Source: Thalassobaculum sp. OXR-137 (GTDB lineage Bacteria; Pseudomonadota; Alphaproteobacteria; Thalassobaculales; Thalassobaculaceae). Taken from it: a stretch of 64,000 nt of DNA. A program made the position numbers and the translations under genes. The first letter of the stretch is position 1. Every line of letters begins with the position of its first letter. Positions 53,599 to 63,849 of this stretch are shown here, one piece after another. The stretch covers positions 1,534,001 to 1,598,000 of the forward strand of contig NZ_CP139715.1 of the NCBI RefSeq assembly GCF_034377285.1, read 5' to 3'. The notes under the pieces were generated by a model that ran no database searches, was not told the DNA's origin, and was given only the letters and a program-made list of their open reading frames with translations.

Positions 53599-55104
53599 CT
53601 AGCGGCGCAGACCGATCCGGGCCCGCGCCCAGGTCCATAGCGGCGTCTGCGACAGCAGCATGGTCAGGAAGCCGATGGTCAGGATCAGCGAGATCGGGTG
53701 GGAGACGAAATCCCACAGGAACGTGCCCACATCCTGGCGCGCGCCGATCATCGCCCGTCGGTAGTTCGCGTCCATCATCGGCCCCAGGATCACCCCGAGG
53801 ATCACCGGCCCGACCTGGAAGCCGTAGGTTTTCATGAAATAGCCGACCACGCCGAACAGCAGCATCCAGTAGATATCGACCGGGTTGTTCTGGATCGCGT
53901 AGGTGCCGACCGCCGACAGCACGATGATCAGCGGGATCAGTACCGCCTTGGGGCACTCGACGATCTTGGTGAAGACCCGGATGCCGGTCAGCCCGAAGAT
54001 CAGCAGGAAGACGTTCGCCAGGGTCAGGCTGCCCACGGTGAACCAGAACAGGTGCGGGGTTTCGACCAGCAGCAGCGGGCCGGGCTTCAGCCCGTGGATG
54101 AACAGCGCGCCGATGATCACCGCGGTCACCGCATCGCCGGGAATGCCGAGCGTCAGCATCGGGATGAAGGCGCCACCGACGGCCGCGTTGTTCGCCGCTT
54201 CCGGCGCCACCAGTCCCTCCTTCGCACCCTCGCCGAACGGGCGCTCCGGGTTCTTGGTCGAGCGCTTTGCGTGGTCGTAGGCCAGCAGGGCGGCGATGTC
54301 CCCGCCGGTTCCGGGCAGCGCGCCGATGATGGTGCCGATGCCGGACGCCCGCATGGCCAGCCCGAAATAGCGCCGCACGTCGGAGAGGCGCGGGACGATC
54401 CGGTCGATCTTCTGGCGGATCGCCGGCATGCCCAGGGTATGAAGCTGCACCAGCGCTTCGGCCACGCCGAAGAAGCCGATCATCGCCGCCACATAGGGAA
54501 TGCCGCCCATCAGGGTGATCGTGCCGAAGGTGAAGCGGCCCTCCGCCGTCATCGGATCGAGCCCGACCATGCCGATCAGCACGCCCAGCGCCCCGGCGAA
54601 GGCGCCCTTGGCGAAGCTCTCGCCCGACAGGGTGCCGACCAGCAGAATGCCGATCATGCCCAGAAGCAGGTAGTCGCGGGACTGGAACAGCAGCGCGAAA
54701 TCGGAGATCACCGGTGCGAAGATCGCCAGGGCCAGAATGCCGACGAAGCCGCCGAACACCGACATGACGGTGGTCAGGCCGATCGCCTCTCCCGCCTCGC
54801 CGCGCTTCGCCAGGGGATAGCCGTCCAGGGCGGTGGCGATGGCGCTCGGCGCGCCGGGGATGTTCAGCAGGATGGCGGTACGCGACCCGCCATAGACGCC
54901 GCCGATGAAGATCCCGGCGATCAGGGCGAGCGCGTCGTTGACCGGCCATTTAAAGGTGAAGGAGATCAGGATCGAGGTCGCCATGGTGACCGACAGGCCG
55001 GGGATGGCGCCGACATAGATCCCGGCAAGGGTCCCGGCCGCGGTCAGGAACAGCAGCCACGGATCGAGCCAGACGGTGGAGAAGTTTGCAAACGCCTCGA
55101 CCAT
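53599..55104 (-). CDS. tctA: TctA-type tripartite tricarboxylate transporter large permease
   Basis: The 501-residue integral membrane protein has about 11-12 hydrophobic helices and the conserved IYVGAIPGLSVTMATSILI segment near residue 29 (in part), as in TctA. It forms the transport channel for a dicarboxylate or tricarboxylate with TctB and TctC. Its start is one base from the tctB stop. It is convergent with the FAD oxidoreductase gene at an 8-base gap. Confidence 0.92.
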   Translation of the reverse strand: MVEAFANFSTVWLDPWLLFLTAAGTLAGIYVGAIPGLSVTMATSILISFTFKWPVNDALALIAGIFIGGVYGGSRTAILLNIPGAPSAIATALDGYPLAKRGEAGEAIGLTTVMSVFGGFVGILALAIFAPVISDFALLFQSRDYLLLGMIGILLVGTLSGESFAKGAFAGALGVLIGMVGLDPMTAEGRFTFGTITLMGGIPYVAAMIGFFGVAEALVQLHTLGMPAIRQKIDRIVPRLSDVRRYFGLAMRASGIGTIIGALPGTGGDIAALLAYDHAKRSTKNPERPFGEGAKEGLVAPEAANNAAVGGAFIPMLTLGIPGDAVTAVIIGALFIHGLKPGPLLLVETPHLFWFTVGSLTLANVFLLIFGLTGIRVFTKIVECPKAVLIPLIIVLSAVGTYAIQNNPVDIYWMLLFGVVGYFMKTYGFQVGPVILGVILGPMMDANYRRAMIGARQDVGTFLWDFVSHPISLILTIGFLTMLLSQTPLWTWARARIGLRR

Positions 55105-55105
55105 G

Positions 55106-55597
55106 TCAGAACAGCCCCCGCATCAGGCTGCCTTCGGGCAGGACAACCTGGAACACGATCCGGAAGATCACATAGACCGCCGCCAGGGCGCCCGCCGAGA
55201 GCAGCAGGGTGATCAGCACGTGGCGGCGCCACAGGTACTGGAACGCCGCGAGCAGGAACAGCGCCGAGCTGGCGATGAAGCCGAGGGACGGCAGCAGCAG
55301 CAGGTAGGCTAGGACCAGGCCGATAAGCACCATGTGGCGGACCGGCAGGATCTCGGCGACGAACCGTTTCGCGACGGCCGCACCCTCCGCCTCGGCGGGT
55401 CGGCGCGCGGTATCGGCCAAGACGAAGAGCGAGGCCAGGACCATGGTCCCCGTGGCCAGCATCGGAAACACGCCCGGCGTGGTCAGCCCGGTGAAGCCGG
55501 AGATCTCATAGGCCTGCCATAAGGCCGCCAGGCTGAACAGCAGGACGGTAACGGCGAACACGAGCTCGCCGGGCCTGCGCACGGGCGTGGTGTCCAA
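55106..55597 (-). CDS. tctB: TctB-type small permease subunit
   Basis: The 163-residue membrane protein has four hydrophobic helices (VTVLLFSLAALWQAYEI, a second near 45-60, then GLVLAYLLLLPSLGFIASSALF and ALAAVYVIFRIVFQVVLP, in part) as in TctB. The start is TTG at 55597, preceded by GGGAG 7 bases upstream. It lies between tctC and tctA. Confidence 0.87.
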   Translation of the reverse strand: MDTTPVRRPGELVFAVTVLLFSLAALWQAYEISGFTGLTTPGVFPMLATGTMVLASLFVLADTARRPAEAEGAAVAKRFVAEILPVRHMVLIGLVLAYLLLLPSLGFIASSALFLLAAFQYLWRRHVLITLLLSAGALAAVYVIFRIVFQVVLPEGSLMRGLF

Positions 55598-55663
55598 GGG
55601 GCATCTCCCGTCTCGGCGAAGGGCCGCCGGCCCGCGGATCGCACGGGCCGGCGGCGGCGCGTG

Positions 55664-56659
55664 TTACGGGCGGGCGATGCCGAGCTTCTCGGGGCTGACC
55701 TTGGCCGCTCCGGTGTCCTGCAGCACCCAGGCGGTGACCTGCTGCCACTTCTTCAGGAAGGCGATCGCCTCCTCGCCGGAGATGTCCATGATGACGTTGC
55801 CCTTGTTCGCCATCAGGGTCTTGAAGTTCTCGCTCTTGGCGGCGGTGTGGAAGGCGGCTTCCAGCTTGGCCTTCACGTCGTCCGGCGTGTCCTTCTTGAC
55901 GAAGACGCCATAGAACGGCCCCCAGGGCAGGAACTTCGCCATGTCCGGCAGGGCGTCGGTGATCGGCGGCACATTCGGCATGGCGTCCACCGAGCTGGTG
56001 TTGACCACGGCCAGGGCGCGCATCTTGCCGGCCTTCACCTGCTCGGCGGCGGCGGAAATGCCCGACGGCATGAAGTCGACTTCACCGCCCAGCATGGCGG
56101 TCAGGCCCGGACCCTCGCCGTCGAACGGGATGGCGGTGACGTCGAAATCGGCGGCGTTCTTGACGATCGCCCCGACCGTGCTCGGCAGGCCGCCAGGCCC
56201 GGTCGAGCCCATCTTCACCGCACCCGGATTGGCTTTGATGTCGGCCAGCAGGTCCTGCATCGTCTGGTACTTGGACTCGGCCGGCACCACGATGACCGCG
56301 ACGCCGCGGCCCAGGATGTTGATCGGATAGAAGTGCGAGTAGTCCAGCGGCGAGACGTCCATCACCGGATGGAGCTGCGGATTCTCGGCCCCGTACAGGA
56401 AGGTATAGCCGTCGGCCGGGGCCGCGTTCACATAGGCGGTGGAGATCGCACCGGCGCCGCCGGACTTGTTCAGCACCACGATCGGCTTGCCCAGCGCCTC
56501 CTCGGCGGCCGGATTGACCGCCCGCGCGACCGTGTCGGTCGCCCCGCCGGCGCCCCACATGACCACGCCCAGCAGTTCGCGCTCCGGAAAGGTCTGGGCC
56601 GATGCGGCCGTGCCCAGCATAAGCAGGGCGGCGCCCGCCCCAAGCAGACTTCTCATCAT
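55664..56659 (-). CDS. tctC: TctC-type solute-binding protein
   Basis: The 331-residue periplasmic protein has a signal peptide (MMRSLLGAGAALLMLGTAASA) and the TctC/Bug fold (VVMWGAGGATDTVARAVNP near residue 32, VKMGSTGPGGLPSTVGAI near 147). It captures the substrate and brings it to TctAB. The carboxylate ligand is unknown. It is the first gene of tctCBA on the minus strand. Confidence 0.92.
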   Translation of the reverse strand: MMRSLLGAGAALLMLGTAASAQTFPERELLGVVMWGAGGATDTVARAVNPAAEEALGKPIVVLNKSGGAGAISTAYVNAAPADGYTFLYGAENPQLHPVMDVSPLDYSHFYPINILGRGVAVIVVPAESKYQTMQDLLADIKANPGAVKMGSTGPGGLPSTVGAIVKNAADFDVTAIPFDGEGPGLTAMLGGEVDFMPSGISAAAEQVKAGKMRALAVVNTSSVDAMPNVPPITDALPDMAKFLPWGPFYGVFVKKDTPDDVKAKLEAAFHTAAKSENFKTLMANKGNVIMDISGEEAIAFLKKWQQVTAWVLQDTGAAKVSPEKLGIARP

Positions 56660-56854
56660 GTATCTCTCCCTCGGCGGCGGCGCCGCGCTTTTATTTCGGT
56701 GCCTTAGGGCGGCACCCTCGGGTCCCGGTTCGATAACCGGCCCGCGCGCTTATGTAGAAAGAGCATCAATGCGCGGTCAATGGACAGTGAACGCCATGGC
56801 CCGAAAAAGGCTCGGTATTCGGGCCTCGGGCGGTCGCAGGCGGCCGCTCTCCGT
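56660..56854. other. 195-base intergenic region upstream of tctC
   Basis: The gap holds the tctC promoter region and follows the aldehyde oxidase operon on the same strand. I found no gene or strong hairpin, and no convincing promoter or operator. Confidence 0.4.
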
Positions 56855-59029
56855 TCAGAGAGCCGGCAGGCCGGCGATCATCTTGTCCAGGGTGAGCGGA
56901 TAGTCCCGCACCCGCACGCCGCTGGCGTTGTAGGCCGCGTTGGCGATGGCCGCCGCGGCGCCGCAGATGCCGAGCTCGCCCACGCCCTTGGCCTTCAGCG
57001 GGCTGGCGACGGCGTCCAGAGTGTCGAGGAAGATCACCTCCTGGCGGCCGATATCGGCATGGACCGGCACCTCGTAGCCGGCCAGGTCGTGGTTCGCGAA
57101 AAAGGCCCGGCCGGTATCGGTCGCGAGTTCCTCCGACAGGGCGGCGCCGGCGGCCATGGTCATGCCGCCGATCACCTGGCTGCGCGCGGTGAGCGGGTTC
57201 AGGATCCGGCCGCTGTCGCAGACCGCCAGCATGCGCCGCACCCGGATCTCGCCGGTGCCGCGATGCACGCCGACCTCGGCGAAATGGGCGCCGAAGGTCG
57301 CCACCTTGTAGTCGGACTTGAAGTCGCCGAAGGACATCTTGTCCTCGGCTTCCACGGTGTCGAGATCGGCCAGGGCGGTTTCGGTGTCGCCGGCGATCAC
57401 CTTGCCCTCGCGGAACTCGGCCGCGTTCACGCCGAGCTTGCGGGCGATGCGGTCCTGCAGGGCGAGACAGGCGGCATAGACGCCCGACGTGGCGCTGACC
57501 GCGCCGAACTGGCCGCCGGAGCCGGAAGAGACCGGGAAGGCGCTGTCGCCGAGCCGGACTTCCACGTCGTCGATCTCCAGGCCCATGGCCTCCGCCGCGG
57601 TCTGGGCGAGGATCGTGTAGGAGCCGGTGCCGATATCGGTCATGTCGGTCTCCACGACCAGCTTGCCCTTCTCCAGCCGCACCCGTGCCCCGGAATCCAG
57701 GGTCGGCGCGCCGCGATAGGCGCCGGCCATGCCGTGGCCGACCAGCCAGTCGCCGTCGCGGGTGGCGCCGGGCGCGGTGTTCCGCTCGTCCCATCCGAAC
57801 TCGGCGGCGCCGCGCTCCAGGCATTCCACGAAGTTCCGGTCGGAGAACGGCATGTCCGGGTCGCTCGGGTTGACCTTGGTGTCGTTCACGATGCGGAACC
57901 GCACCGGGTCCATGCCCAGCTTCTCCGCCATCTCGTCCATGGCGATCTCCAGCGCCATCAGGCCCGACGCCTCGCCCGGCGCGCGCATGGCGTTGGCCTC
58001 GGGCAGGTGCATCTTCGCCAGATGCTCCGTCACCCGGCGGTTCGGCCCCGCATAGAAGAACGGGGTCTGAGCCGTGGAACTCTCGCCCTTGCCGTCCGGC
58101 AGGGCATGGGACGCCGCCTCGTGCTCGATGGCGGTCAGTCTGCCGTCGCGTCCGGCGGCCAAGCGGATCCGCTGGATCGTGGCCGAGCGGTGGGTGGTGT
58201 TGTTCATAATCATCGGCCGGGGCAGGGCGAGCTTGACCGGCGCCCCGACGGCGCGGGATCCGAGGGCCGCCAGCACCGTGTCGGCGCGCAGGAACAGCTT
58301 GCCGCCGAAGCCGCCGCCGATGAATGGGCTGTCCACCCGGATGCGCTCCTTGTCCAGCTCGAACGTGTCGGCCAGTGCGCTGCAGGCCCAGTCGATCATC
58401 TGGTTCGACGTCCATACCGTCATGTCGCCGCCATCGGACCAGTCGACGATGGAGGCGTGCGGCTCCATCATCGCATGGCTCTGGGATGGGGTGCGGTAGG
58501 TGGCGTCCAGGGTGACCTCGGCGTCGGCGAAGGCGGCCGCCACGTCGCCGATTTCGGTCGACGGCTCGCCTGTGCCCTGCAGCCGCTCGAACGCGGCATC
58601 CAGATCCGCTTCCACCGCATCCGGGGCGTAGCTGACCTCGATCAGGTGGGCGGCGGCGCGCGCCTCCTCGAACGTATCGGCGACCACCACGGCGATGGCC
58701 TGGTGGTAGTGCTCGACCGCGTCGCCGCCGAACAGGCGGGCGGTGTTGTCGTCGGAGATCGGCAGCGGGTCGATGTCGAGGGTCGTGATCACGGCGCGCA
58801 CGCCCGGCGCCGCGCGGGCGGCCTCGGCGTCCATGGCGGTGATCCGGCCCTTGGCGATGCCGGCACCCAGCGGATAGCCGTGGAGCTGTCCGGCGGCGAC
58901 GTCGTGCCGCTCATAGGCGTAGGGGGCCGTCCCGGTGACCTTCAGCGGGCCGTCCCGGCGCTCCATCGGTCGGCCGACCACGTTGGCATGGTCGAACCGG
59001 TTGTCTTCGGCGGGATGTGTGAAGTCCAT
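56855..59029 (-). CDS. paoC: Molybdenum-binding large subunit of aldehyde oxidase (PaoC type)
   Basis: The 724-residue protein is the molybdopterin subunit of a xanthine oxidase-family enzyme, of PaoC/YagR length. It includes the GGGFGGK segment near residue 238 and the C-terminal GVGELG near residue 685 where the catalytic Glu sits. It hydroxylates aldehydes to acids. It belongs to the three-gene paoABC set with short spacing. A GGAG site precedes the ATG. Confidence 0.9.
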   Translation of the reverse strand: MDFTHPAEDNRFDHANVVGRPMERRDGPLKVTGTAPYAYERHDVAAGQLHGYPLGAGIAKGRITAMDAEAARAAPGVRAVITTLDIDPLPISDDNTARLFGGDAVEHYHQAIAVVVADTFEEARAAAHLIEVSYAPDAVEADLDAAFERLQGTGEPSTEIGDVAAAFADAEVTLDATYRTPSQSHAMMEPHASIVDWSDGGDMTVWTSNQMIDWACSALADTFELDKERIRVDSPFIGGGFGGKLFLRADTVLAALGSRAVGAPVKLALPRPMIMNNTTHRSATIQRIRLAAGRDGRLTAIEHEAASHALPDGKGESSTAQTPFFYAGPNRRVTEHLAKMHLPEANAMRAPGEASGLMALEIAMDEMAEKLGMDPVRFRIVNDTKVNPSDPDMPFSDRNFVECLERGAAEFGWDERNTAPGATRDGDWLVGHGMAGAYRGAPTLDSGARVRLEKGKLVVETDMTDIGTGSYTILAQTAAEAMGLEIDDVEVRLGDSAFPVSSGSGGQFGAVSATSGVYAACLALQDRIARKLGVNAAEFREGKVIAGDTETALADLDTVEAEDKMSFGDFKSDYKVATFGAHFAEVGVHRGTGEIRVRRMLAVCDSGRILNPLTARSQVIGGMTMAAGAALSEELATDTGRAFFANHDLAGYEVPVHADIGRQEVIFLDTLDAVASPLKAKGVGELGICGAAAAIANAAYNASGVRVRDYPLTLDKMIAGLPAL

Positions 59030-59033
59030 GGGA

Positions 59034-59999
59034 TTACTCCTCGGCCACAGGCGAGTCGGCCAGCAGGGCGGCCAGCGTTCGCTCCGCGAGCGTGATCTTG
59101 AAGGCGTTGGCGTCGGTCGGGCGCGCTCCCTCGAGCAGCTTGGCCATCACCGCGCGGGCGCCGTTCGGCAGTTCCGCATCGGCCTCGGCCGACCGCCAGG
59201 GCTTCGGCGCCACGCCGCCGAGCGCGACCCGGCCGCTGCCGTCCGGCTGGCGGATCAGCGCGACGGAGACCAGGGCGAAGGCATACGACGCCCGGTCGCG
59301 GGCCTTGTGATAGGCGTGGCGGCCGCCGACCGGGGCCGGCAGGGTGACGGCGGTGATCAGTTCCCCCGGCTCCAGCGCGGTCTCCCGGTGCGGGGTGTCG
59401 CCCGGCAGCAGATGGAAATCGGCGATGGGAATCCGCCGGGTGGCGCCCGACGGTTTCACCGTCTCCACCTCCGCGTCCAGGATCCGCATGGCGACCGCCA
59501 TGTCCGACGGGTGGGTGGCGATGCAGGAGTCGGATATGCCGACGATGCCGAGCTGGCGCGAGAATGCACCCTTGCTCAGGGCGGCGCAGCCGCTGCCCGG
59601 CGCGCGTTTGTTGCAGGCCTGGGCGGTGTCGTAGAAATACGGGCAGCGCGTGCGCTGCAGCAGGTTGCCGCCGGTCGTCGCCTTGTTGCGCAACTGGCCC
59701 GAGGCGCCGGCGACGATGGCCCGCGTCAGGACGCCGTAGTCGCGGCGCACCCGGCTGTCGGCGGCAAGCGCGGTGTTGCTGACCAGCGCGCCGATCCGCA
59801 GCCCGCCGTCCCCGGTCTCGGTGATCTCGTCGAGGCCGAGACCGGTCACGTCGATCAGGTGGCCGGGGCGCTCGATCTCCAGCTTCATCAGGTCGATCAG
59901 GTTGGTGCCGCCGGCGATGAACCGCGCACCCTCGATCTCGGCGGCGCGGGCAGCGGCCGCGGCCGGGTCCGTCGCCTTCTCGTAGGAGAACACTCTCAT
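59034..59999 (-). CDS. paoB: FAD and 4Fe-4S subunit of aldehyde oxidase (PaoB type)
   Basis: The 321-residue FAD subunit has [13 protein letters not shown] near residue 28. Four Cys in [23 protein letters not shown] and [11 protein letters not shown] (near residues 118-171, in part) match the extra 4Fe-4S cluster of PaoB. It transfers electrons from the Mo centre to the cluster and FAD. Its ATG overlaps the paoA stop (ATGA). Upstream in-frame starts lie inside paoA and are rejected. Confidence 0.9.
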   Translation of the reverse strand: MRVFSYEKATDPAAAAARAAEIEGARFIAGGTNLIDLMKLEIERPGHLIDVTGLGLDEITETGDGGLRIGALVSNTALAADSRVRRDYGVLTRAIVAGASGQLRNKATTGGNLLQRTRCPYFYDTAQACNKRAPGSGCAALSKGAFSRQLGIVGISDSCIATHPSDMAVAMRILDAEVETVKPSGATRRIPIADFHLLPGDTPHRETALEPGELITAVTLPAPVGGRHAYHKARDRASYAFALVSVALIRQPDGSGRVALGGVAPKPWRSAEADAELPNGARAVMAKLLEGARPTDANAFKITLAERTLAALLADSPVAEE

Positions 60000-60652
60000 C
60001 GCTTCGTCTCCTCTGCGGTGCTCTGCGCGGTGTCCGCGGCCTGCTCCGCGGCTTCGGTGATGGCGGCGAGGATGTTGGAATAGGCGCCGCAGCGGCAGAT
60101 GTTCCCCGACATCCGCTCGCGGATCTCGGCGTCGGTCAGCGCGATGGTGGCGGTCAGGTCGTCGGTGACATGGGACGGGATGCCGGCGCGGACCTCCTCG
60201 ATCACCGCGCGTGCCGAGGCGATCTGCCCCGGCGTGCAGTAGCCGCACTGGAAGGCGTCATGGGCCAGGAAGGCGGCCTGCATCGGGTCGAGCCGGTCGG
60301 GGGTGCCGATCCCCTCGATGGTCTCCACCGTGTCGCCGTCATGCATCACCGCGAGGCAGAGGCAGGAATTCACCCGCTCGCCGTTCACCGAGACGGTGCA
60401 GGCGCCGCACTGTCCGTGGTCGCAGCCCTTCTTGGTGCCGGTCAGTTTCAGACCTTCGCGCAGCAGGTCGAGCAGGGTGGTGCGGTTGTCGAGATCGACG
60501 GAGCGCTCCTCCCCGTTGACGGTCAGGGTGATGCGCGTGCGGTCGGGACCGGCGGCGGTCCGGTCCGTTCGGCCGGCCGACCGGGAGCCGGAGGAGGCGC
60601 CGTCGGGCGCGAACGGGACATCGGGTCGGCGGGGGGCGATGGGGGGGCTCAT
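59996..60652 (-). CDS. paoA: 2Fe-2S subunit of aldehyde oxidase (PaoA type)
   Basis: The 218-residue iron-sulfur subunit has two [2Fe-2S] motifs: [15 protein letters not shown] near residues 75-89 with the NSCLC Cys, and QCGYCTPGQ plus CRCGAY further on. The N-terminal 38 residues are Pro/Ser/Arg-rich without a clear Tat signal, unlike the E. coli periplasmic PaoA, so a cytoplasmic enzyme is possible. It is encoded first in paoABC. Confidence 0.9.
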   Translation of the reverse strand: MSPPIAPRRPDVPFAPDGASSGSRSAGRTDRTAAGPDRTRITLTVNGEERSVDLDNRTTLLDLLREGLKLTGTKKGCDHGQCGACTVSVNGERVNSCLCLAVMHDGDTVETIEGIGTPDRLDPMQAAFLAHDAFQCGYCTPGQIASARAVIEEVRAGIPSHVTDDLTATIALTDAEIRERMSGNICRCGAYSNILAAITEAAEQAADTAQSTAEETKR

Positions 60653-60764
60653 CGTCGGTCCTTCCGTGCGGGAAGCAGGGTGTCTCCCCCTGGGAACACG
60701 CGAGCCCGCGGACAGGTTCCGAAATTCTGGGTAGTAAGTCGCCCCGCCCCTCGGCCTTGGGGGG

Positions 60765-63700
60765 CTACTCCGCCGGGGCCGGCGCCGTGCCGTCGGACTG
60801 GGCGGGAGCCTCGTCCGGCTGGGCCGCGCGGCGGCGCGACATCAGGGTGTAGACCGCCGGGACCACGAACAGGGTCAGGATGGTGCCCAGGCTCATGCCG
60901 CCGACGATCACCCAGCCGATCTCCTGGCGGCTCTCCGCCCCGGCCCCCTGCGCCAGGGCCAGCGGCACCGCGCCGGAGACCATGGCGCCGGTGGTCATCA
61001 GGATCGGCCGCAGCCGCAGCACGGCGGCTTCCACCACCGCCTCCTGCAGCGACTTGCCCTCGTCCTGAAGCTGGTTGGCGAACTGCACGATCAGGATGCC
61101 GTGCTTGCTGATCAGGCCGATCAGCGTGACCAGCCCGACCTGGCTGTAGATGTTCAGGGTGCCGCCGCTGAGCTGCAGCGCCAGCAGGGCGCCGGTCATC
61201 GACAGCGGCACGGTGACCATGATGATGATCGGATCGACGAAGCTCTCGAACTGGGCGGCCAGCACCAGGAAGATGAAGCACACCGCCAGGATGAAGACGA
61301 AGACCAGGTTGCTGCCGGTCTGCTTGAACTCGCGGGACTCTCCGGCGAAGTCGTAGCGCACGGTGGTCGGCAGCACAGTCTTCGCCGCCGCCTCCAGCAC
61401 CTCGAGGCCTTCGCCGAGCGAGTAGCCGGGCGCCAGGTTGCCGGTGATGGTGGCCGACCGGAACTGGTTGAAGCGGTTCAGCTCCTTCGGCGCCACCGTC
61501 TCGCGCACGGTCACCAGGTTGGAGAGCTGGATGTCGGTGCCGCCGCGGCCGTGGACGTAGATGTCGTTCAGGTCGCTGACGGTGCGCCGGTCGTCCGGGG
61601 CCATCTGGACGATGACGTCGTACTGCTCGCCGTTCTGGTTGAAGCGCGTCACCAGACGGCCGCCCAGCAGGGTCTCCAGGGTGCGCCCCACGGTCAGCAC
61701 GCCCGCACCCGTATCCGCCACCCGCTCCCGGTCCATCTCGACCGAGAGCTGCGGCTTGTTCAGCCGCAGGTCGCTGTCCAGGTTGATCAGGCCGGGGAAC
61801 TTCTCCGCCTCGGCGATGACCTTGCCGACATACTCGTCGAGCTTTTCATAGCTGTCGGAGGTCTGGATCACGAATTCGATCGGCTTGCTTCGGGCACTCT
61901 GGCCGAAGGAGCCCGGATTGTTGGCGAAGGCGCGCACGCCCGCGATCTGGCGCAGGTCCGGCTGCACGCTGCGCACGATCTCCATCTGGGTGCGCTCGCG
62001 CTCCTCCCAGGGGGTGAGCTGCGAGAACGAGATCAGCTCGGTGACGGCGCGGGAGCCGACGATCACGAAGTAATGCTCGACCTCCGGAATCTTGTTGAGC
62101 ATCGCCTCGAACTGCTCGGCGTAGCGGCTGGTGAAGGTGACGGTGGAGCCTTCCGGCGCGTTGCCGGCGGTGAACAGCACGCCGCGATCCTCGATCGGCG
62201 CCAGCTCCGACTTCAGCCCGGTCAGCAGCACGTAGCTGCAACCCGCCACGCCCACGGCCAGCAGGATCACCAGGGGCCGCACCTTCAGGCTCAGGGTCAG
62301 CAGGCGGCGGTAACCATTGTTCAAGCCGTTCAGCCCGCGCTCCAGCACGTTGTAGAGCGTGCCGTGCTTCTCGTGGTTCTTCAGCAGCCGCGAGCACATC
62401 ATCGGGCTCAGCGTCAGGGCGACGAAGCCCGACACCAGGACCGAGCCGGCCAGCGTGAGGGCGAATTCGGCGAACAGCGTGCCGGTGCGACCGGGGGTGA
62501 AGGCCACCGGAATGTACACCGCGGCCAGGGTTAGGGTCATGGCCACGACCGCGCCGGCGATCTCCTTGATGCCGACGATGGCCGCGCGGATCGGCTTCAG
62601 CCCGTTCTCCACGTGGCGGTGGATGTTCTCCAGCACGACGATGGCGTCGTCCACCACCAGGCCGATGGCCAGCACCATGGCCAGCAGGGTCAGGGTGTTG
62701 ATGGAGAAGCCGAGGATGCTCATCAGGGTGAAGGCGCCGATCAGCGAGACCGGGATGGTCACCAGCGGGATCAGCGTCGCCCGGAAGGAGCGCAGGAAGA
62801 AGAAGATCACGATCACCACGAGGCCGATCGCCTCCAGGATGGTCTCGTAGACCGCCTCGATGGAGCGGTCGATGAACACCGACTTGTCGTAGGCGATCTT
62901 GACCGCCATGCCCTGGGGCAGGCTGTCCGTCAGCTCCGGCATCACCTCGGACATGGCATTGGACACGTCGAGCGGATTGGCCGTGGCCTGCTTGACGATG
63001 CCGAGGATGACCGCGTTGTCGCCGCTGAACCGGGTCACCCGCCGTTCGTCCTGCGGGCCGAGCTCGACCCGGGCGACGTCGCGCATGCGCACTGGGAAAC
63101 CCTCGACGTCGCTGATGACGATGCGCTCGAACTGTTCCGGGGTGACCAGGCCGGTCTCCGACAGGACGGTGAACTCCCGGTCGATGCTCTCGATCCGGCC
63201 GGCGGGCACCTCCACGTTCTGCTGGCGCAGGGCGTCCTCGATGTCCTGGGTGGTCAGCCGGTAGGCCGCCAGACGGGCGCGGTCGACCCAGATGCGCATG
63301 GCATAGCGCCGCTCGCCGAAGATCCGCACCTCGGCCACGCCGGGCAGGTTCTGCAGTCGGTCGCGGACGTAGCGGTCGGCATAGTCGGAGATCTGGATCG
63401 GCGAGTGCCGGTCGCTGGTGAAGGCGAGGTAGATGATCGCCTGGGCGTCGGCCTCGACCTTGGCGATGACCGGCTCCTCCACCTCGTCCGGCAGCCGCCC
63501 GCGGACGCGGGAGACCCGGTCGCGCACGTCGCTGGCCGCCACGTCCGGATCGACGCCGAGGCGGAAGCGCACGGTGATCTGGCTCTGCTCCGGCTTGCTG
63601 GTCGAGGTCAGGATCTCGATGCCCTCGATGCCGGCGATCGAGCCTTCCAGCACCTGGGAGACCTGGGTCTCGATGATCTGCGCACTCGCCCCCGGATAGT

Positions 63701-63848
63701 CGGTCCGCACGGAGACCACGGGTTCGTCGATATTGGGATATTCGCGCACGGTGAGCTGATTGTAGGAGACCAGCCCGACCAGGGTGACGATCAGGCTGAC
63801 GACCGTCGCGAAGACCGGGCGGCGGATGAAGAACTCGAATGCGCCCAT
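60765..63848 (-). CDS. RND-type efflux pump inner-membrane subunit
   Basis: The 1027-residue proton-driven RND transporter is of the AcrB/MexB (HAE1) type with 12 transmembrane helices and two large periplasmic loops. The proton-relay Asp pair D400-D401 lies in IGLVVDDAIVVLENI. It exports hydrophobic compounds with the adjacent membrane fusion protein and an outer-membrane channel not seen here. Its start is one base from the upstream gene's stop. Confidence 0.93.
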   Translation of the reverse strand: MGAFEFFIRRPVFATVVSLIVTLVGLVSYNQLTVREYPNIDEPVVSVRTDYPGASAQIIETQVSQVLEGSIAGIEGIEILTSTSKPEQSQITVRFRLGVDPDVAASDVRDRVSRVRGRLPDEVEEPVIAKVEADAQAIIYLAFTSDRHSPIQISDYADRYVRDRLQNLPGVAEVRIFGERRYAMRIWVDRARLAAYRLTTQDIEDALRQQNVEVPAGRIESIDREFTVLSETGLVTPEQFERIVISDVEGFPVRMRDVARVELGPQDERRVTRFSGDNAVILGIVKQATANPLDVSNAMSEVMPELTDSLPQGMAVKIAYDKSVFIDRSIEAVYETILEAIGLVVIVIFFFLRSFRATLIPLVTIPVSLIGAFTLMSILGFSINTLTLLAMVLAIGLVVDDAIVVLENIHRHVENGLKPIRAAIVGIKEIAGAVVAMTLTLAAVYIPVAFTPGRTGTLFAEFALTLAGSVLVSGFVALTLSPMMCSRLLKNHEKHGTLYNVLERGLNGLNNGYRRLLTLSLKVRPLVILLAVGVAGCSYVLLTGLKSELAPIEDRGVLFTAGNAPEGSTVTFTSRYAEQFEAMLNKIPEVEHYFVIVGSRAVTELISFSQLTPWEERERTQMEIVRSVQPDLRQIAGVRAFANNPGSFGQSARSKPIEFVIQTSDSYEKLDEYVGKVIAEAEKFPGLINLDSDLRLNKPQLSVEMDRERVADTGAGVLTVGRTLETLLGGRLVTRFNQNGEQYDVIVQMAPDDRRTVSDLNDIYVHGRGGTDIQLSNLVTVRETVAPKELNRFNQFRSATITGNLAPGYSLGEGLEVLEAAAKTVLPTTVRYDFAGESREFKQTGSNLVFVFILAVCFIFLVLAAQFESFVDPIIIMVTVPLSMTGALLALQLSGGTLNIYSQVGLVTLIGLISKHGILIVQFANQLQDEGKSLQEAVVEAAVLRLRPILMTTGAMVSGAVPLALAQGAGAESRQEIGWVIVGGMSLGTILTLFVVPAVYTLMSRRRAAQPDEAPAQSDGTAPAPAE

Positions 63849-63849
63849 C

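Noticed and set aside
52463-54949. 828-codon minus-strand frame
   Set aside because: It overlaps both the FAD oxidoreductase and tctA in another frame and has no recognisable domain.
56780-59095. 771-codon plus-strand frame
   Set aside because: Antisense to the paoC gene, which has intact molybdenum-enzyme motifs.
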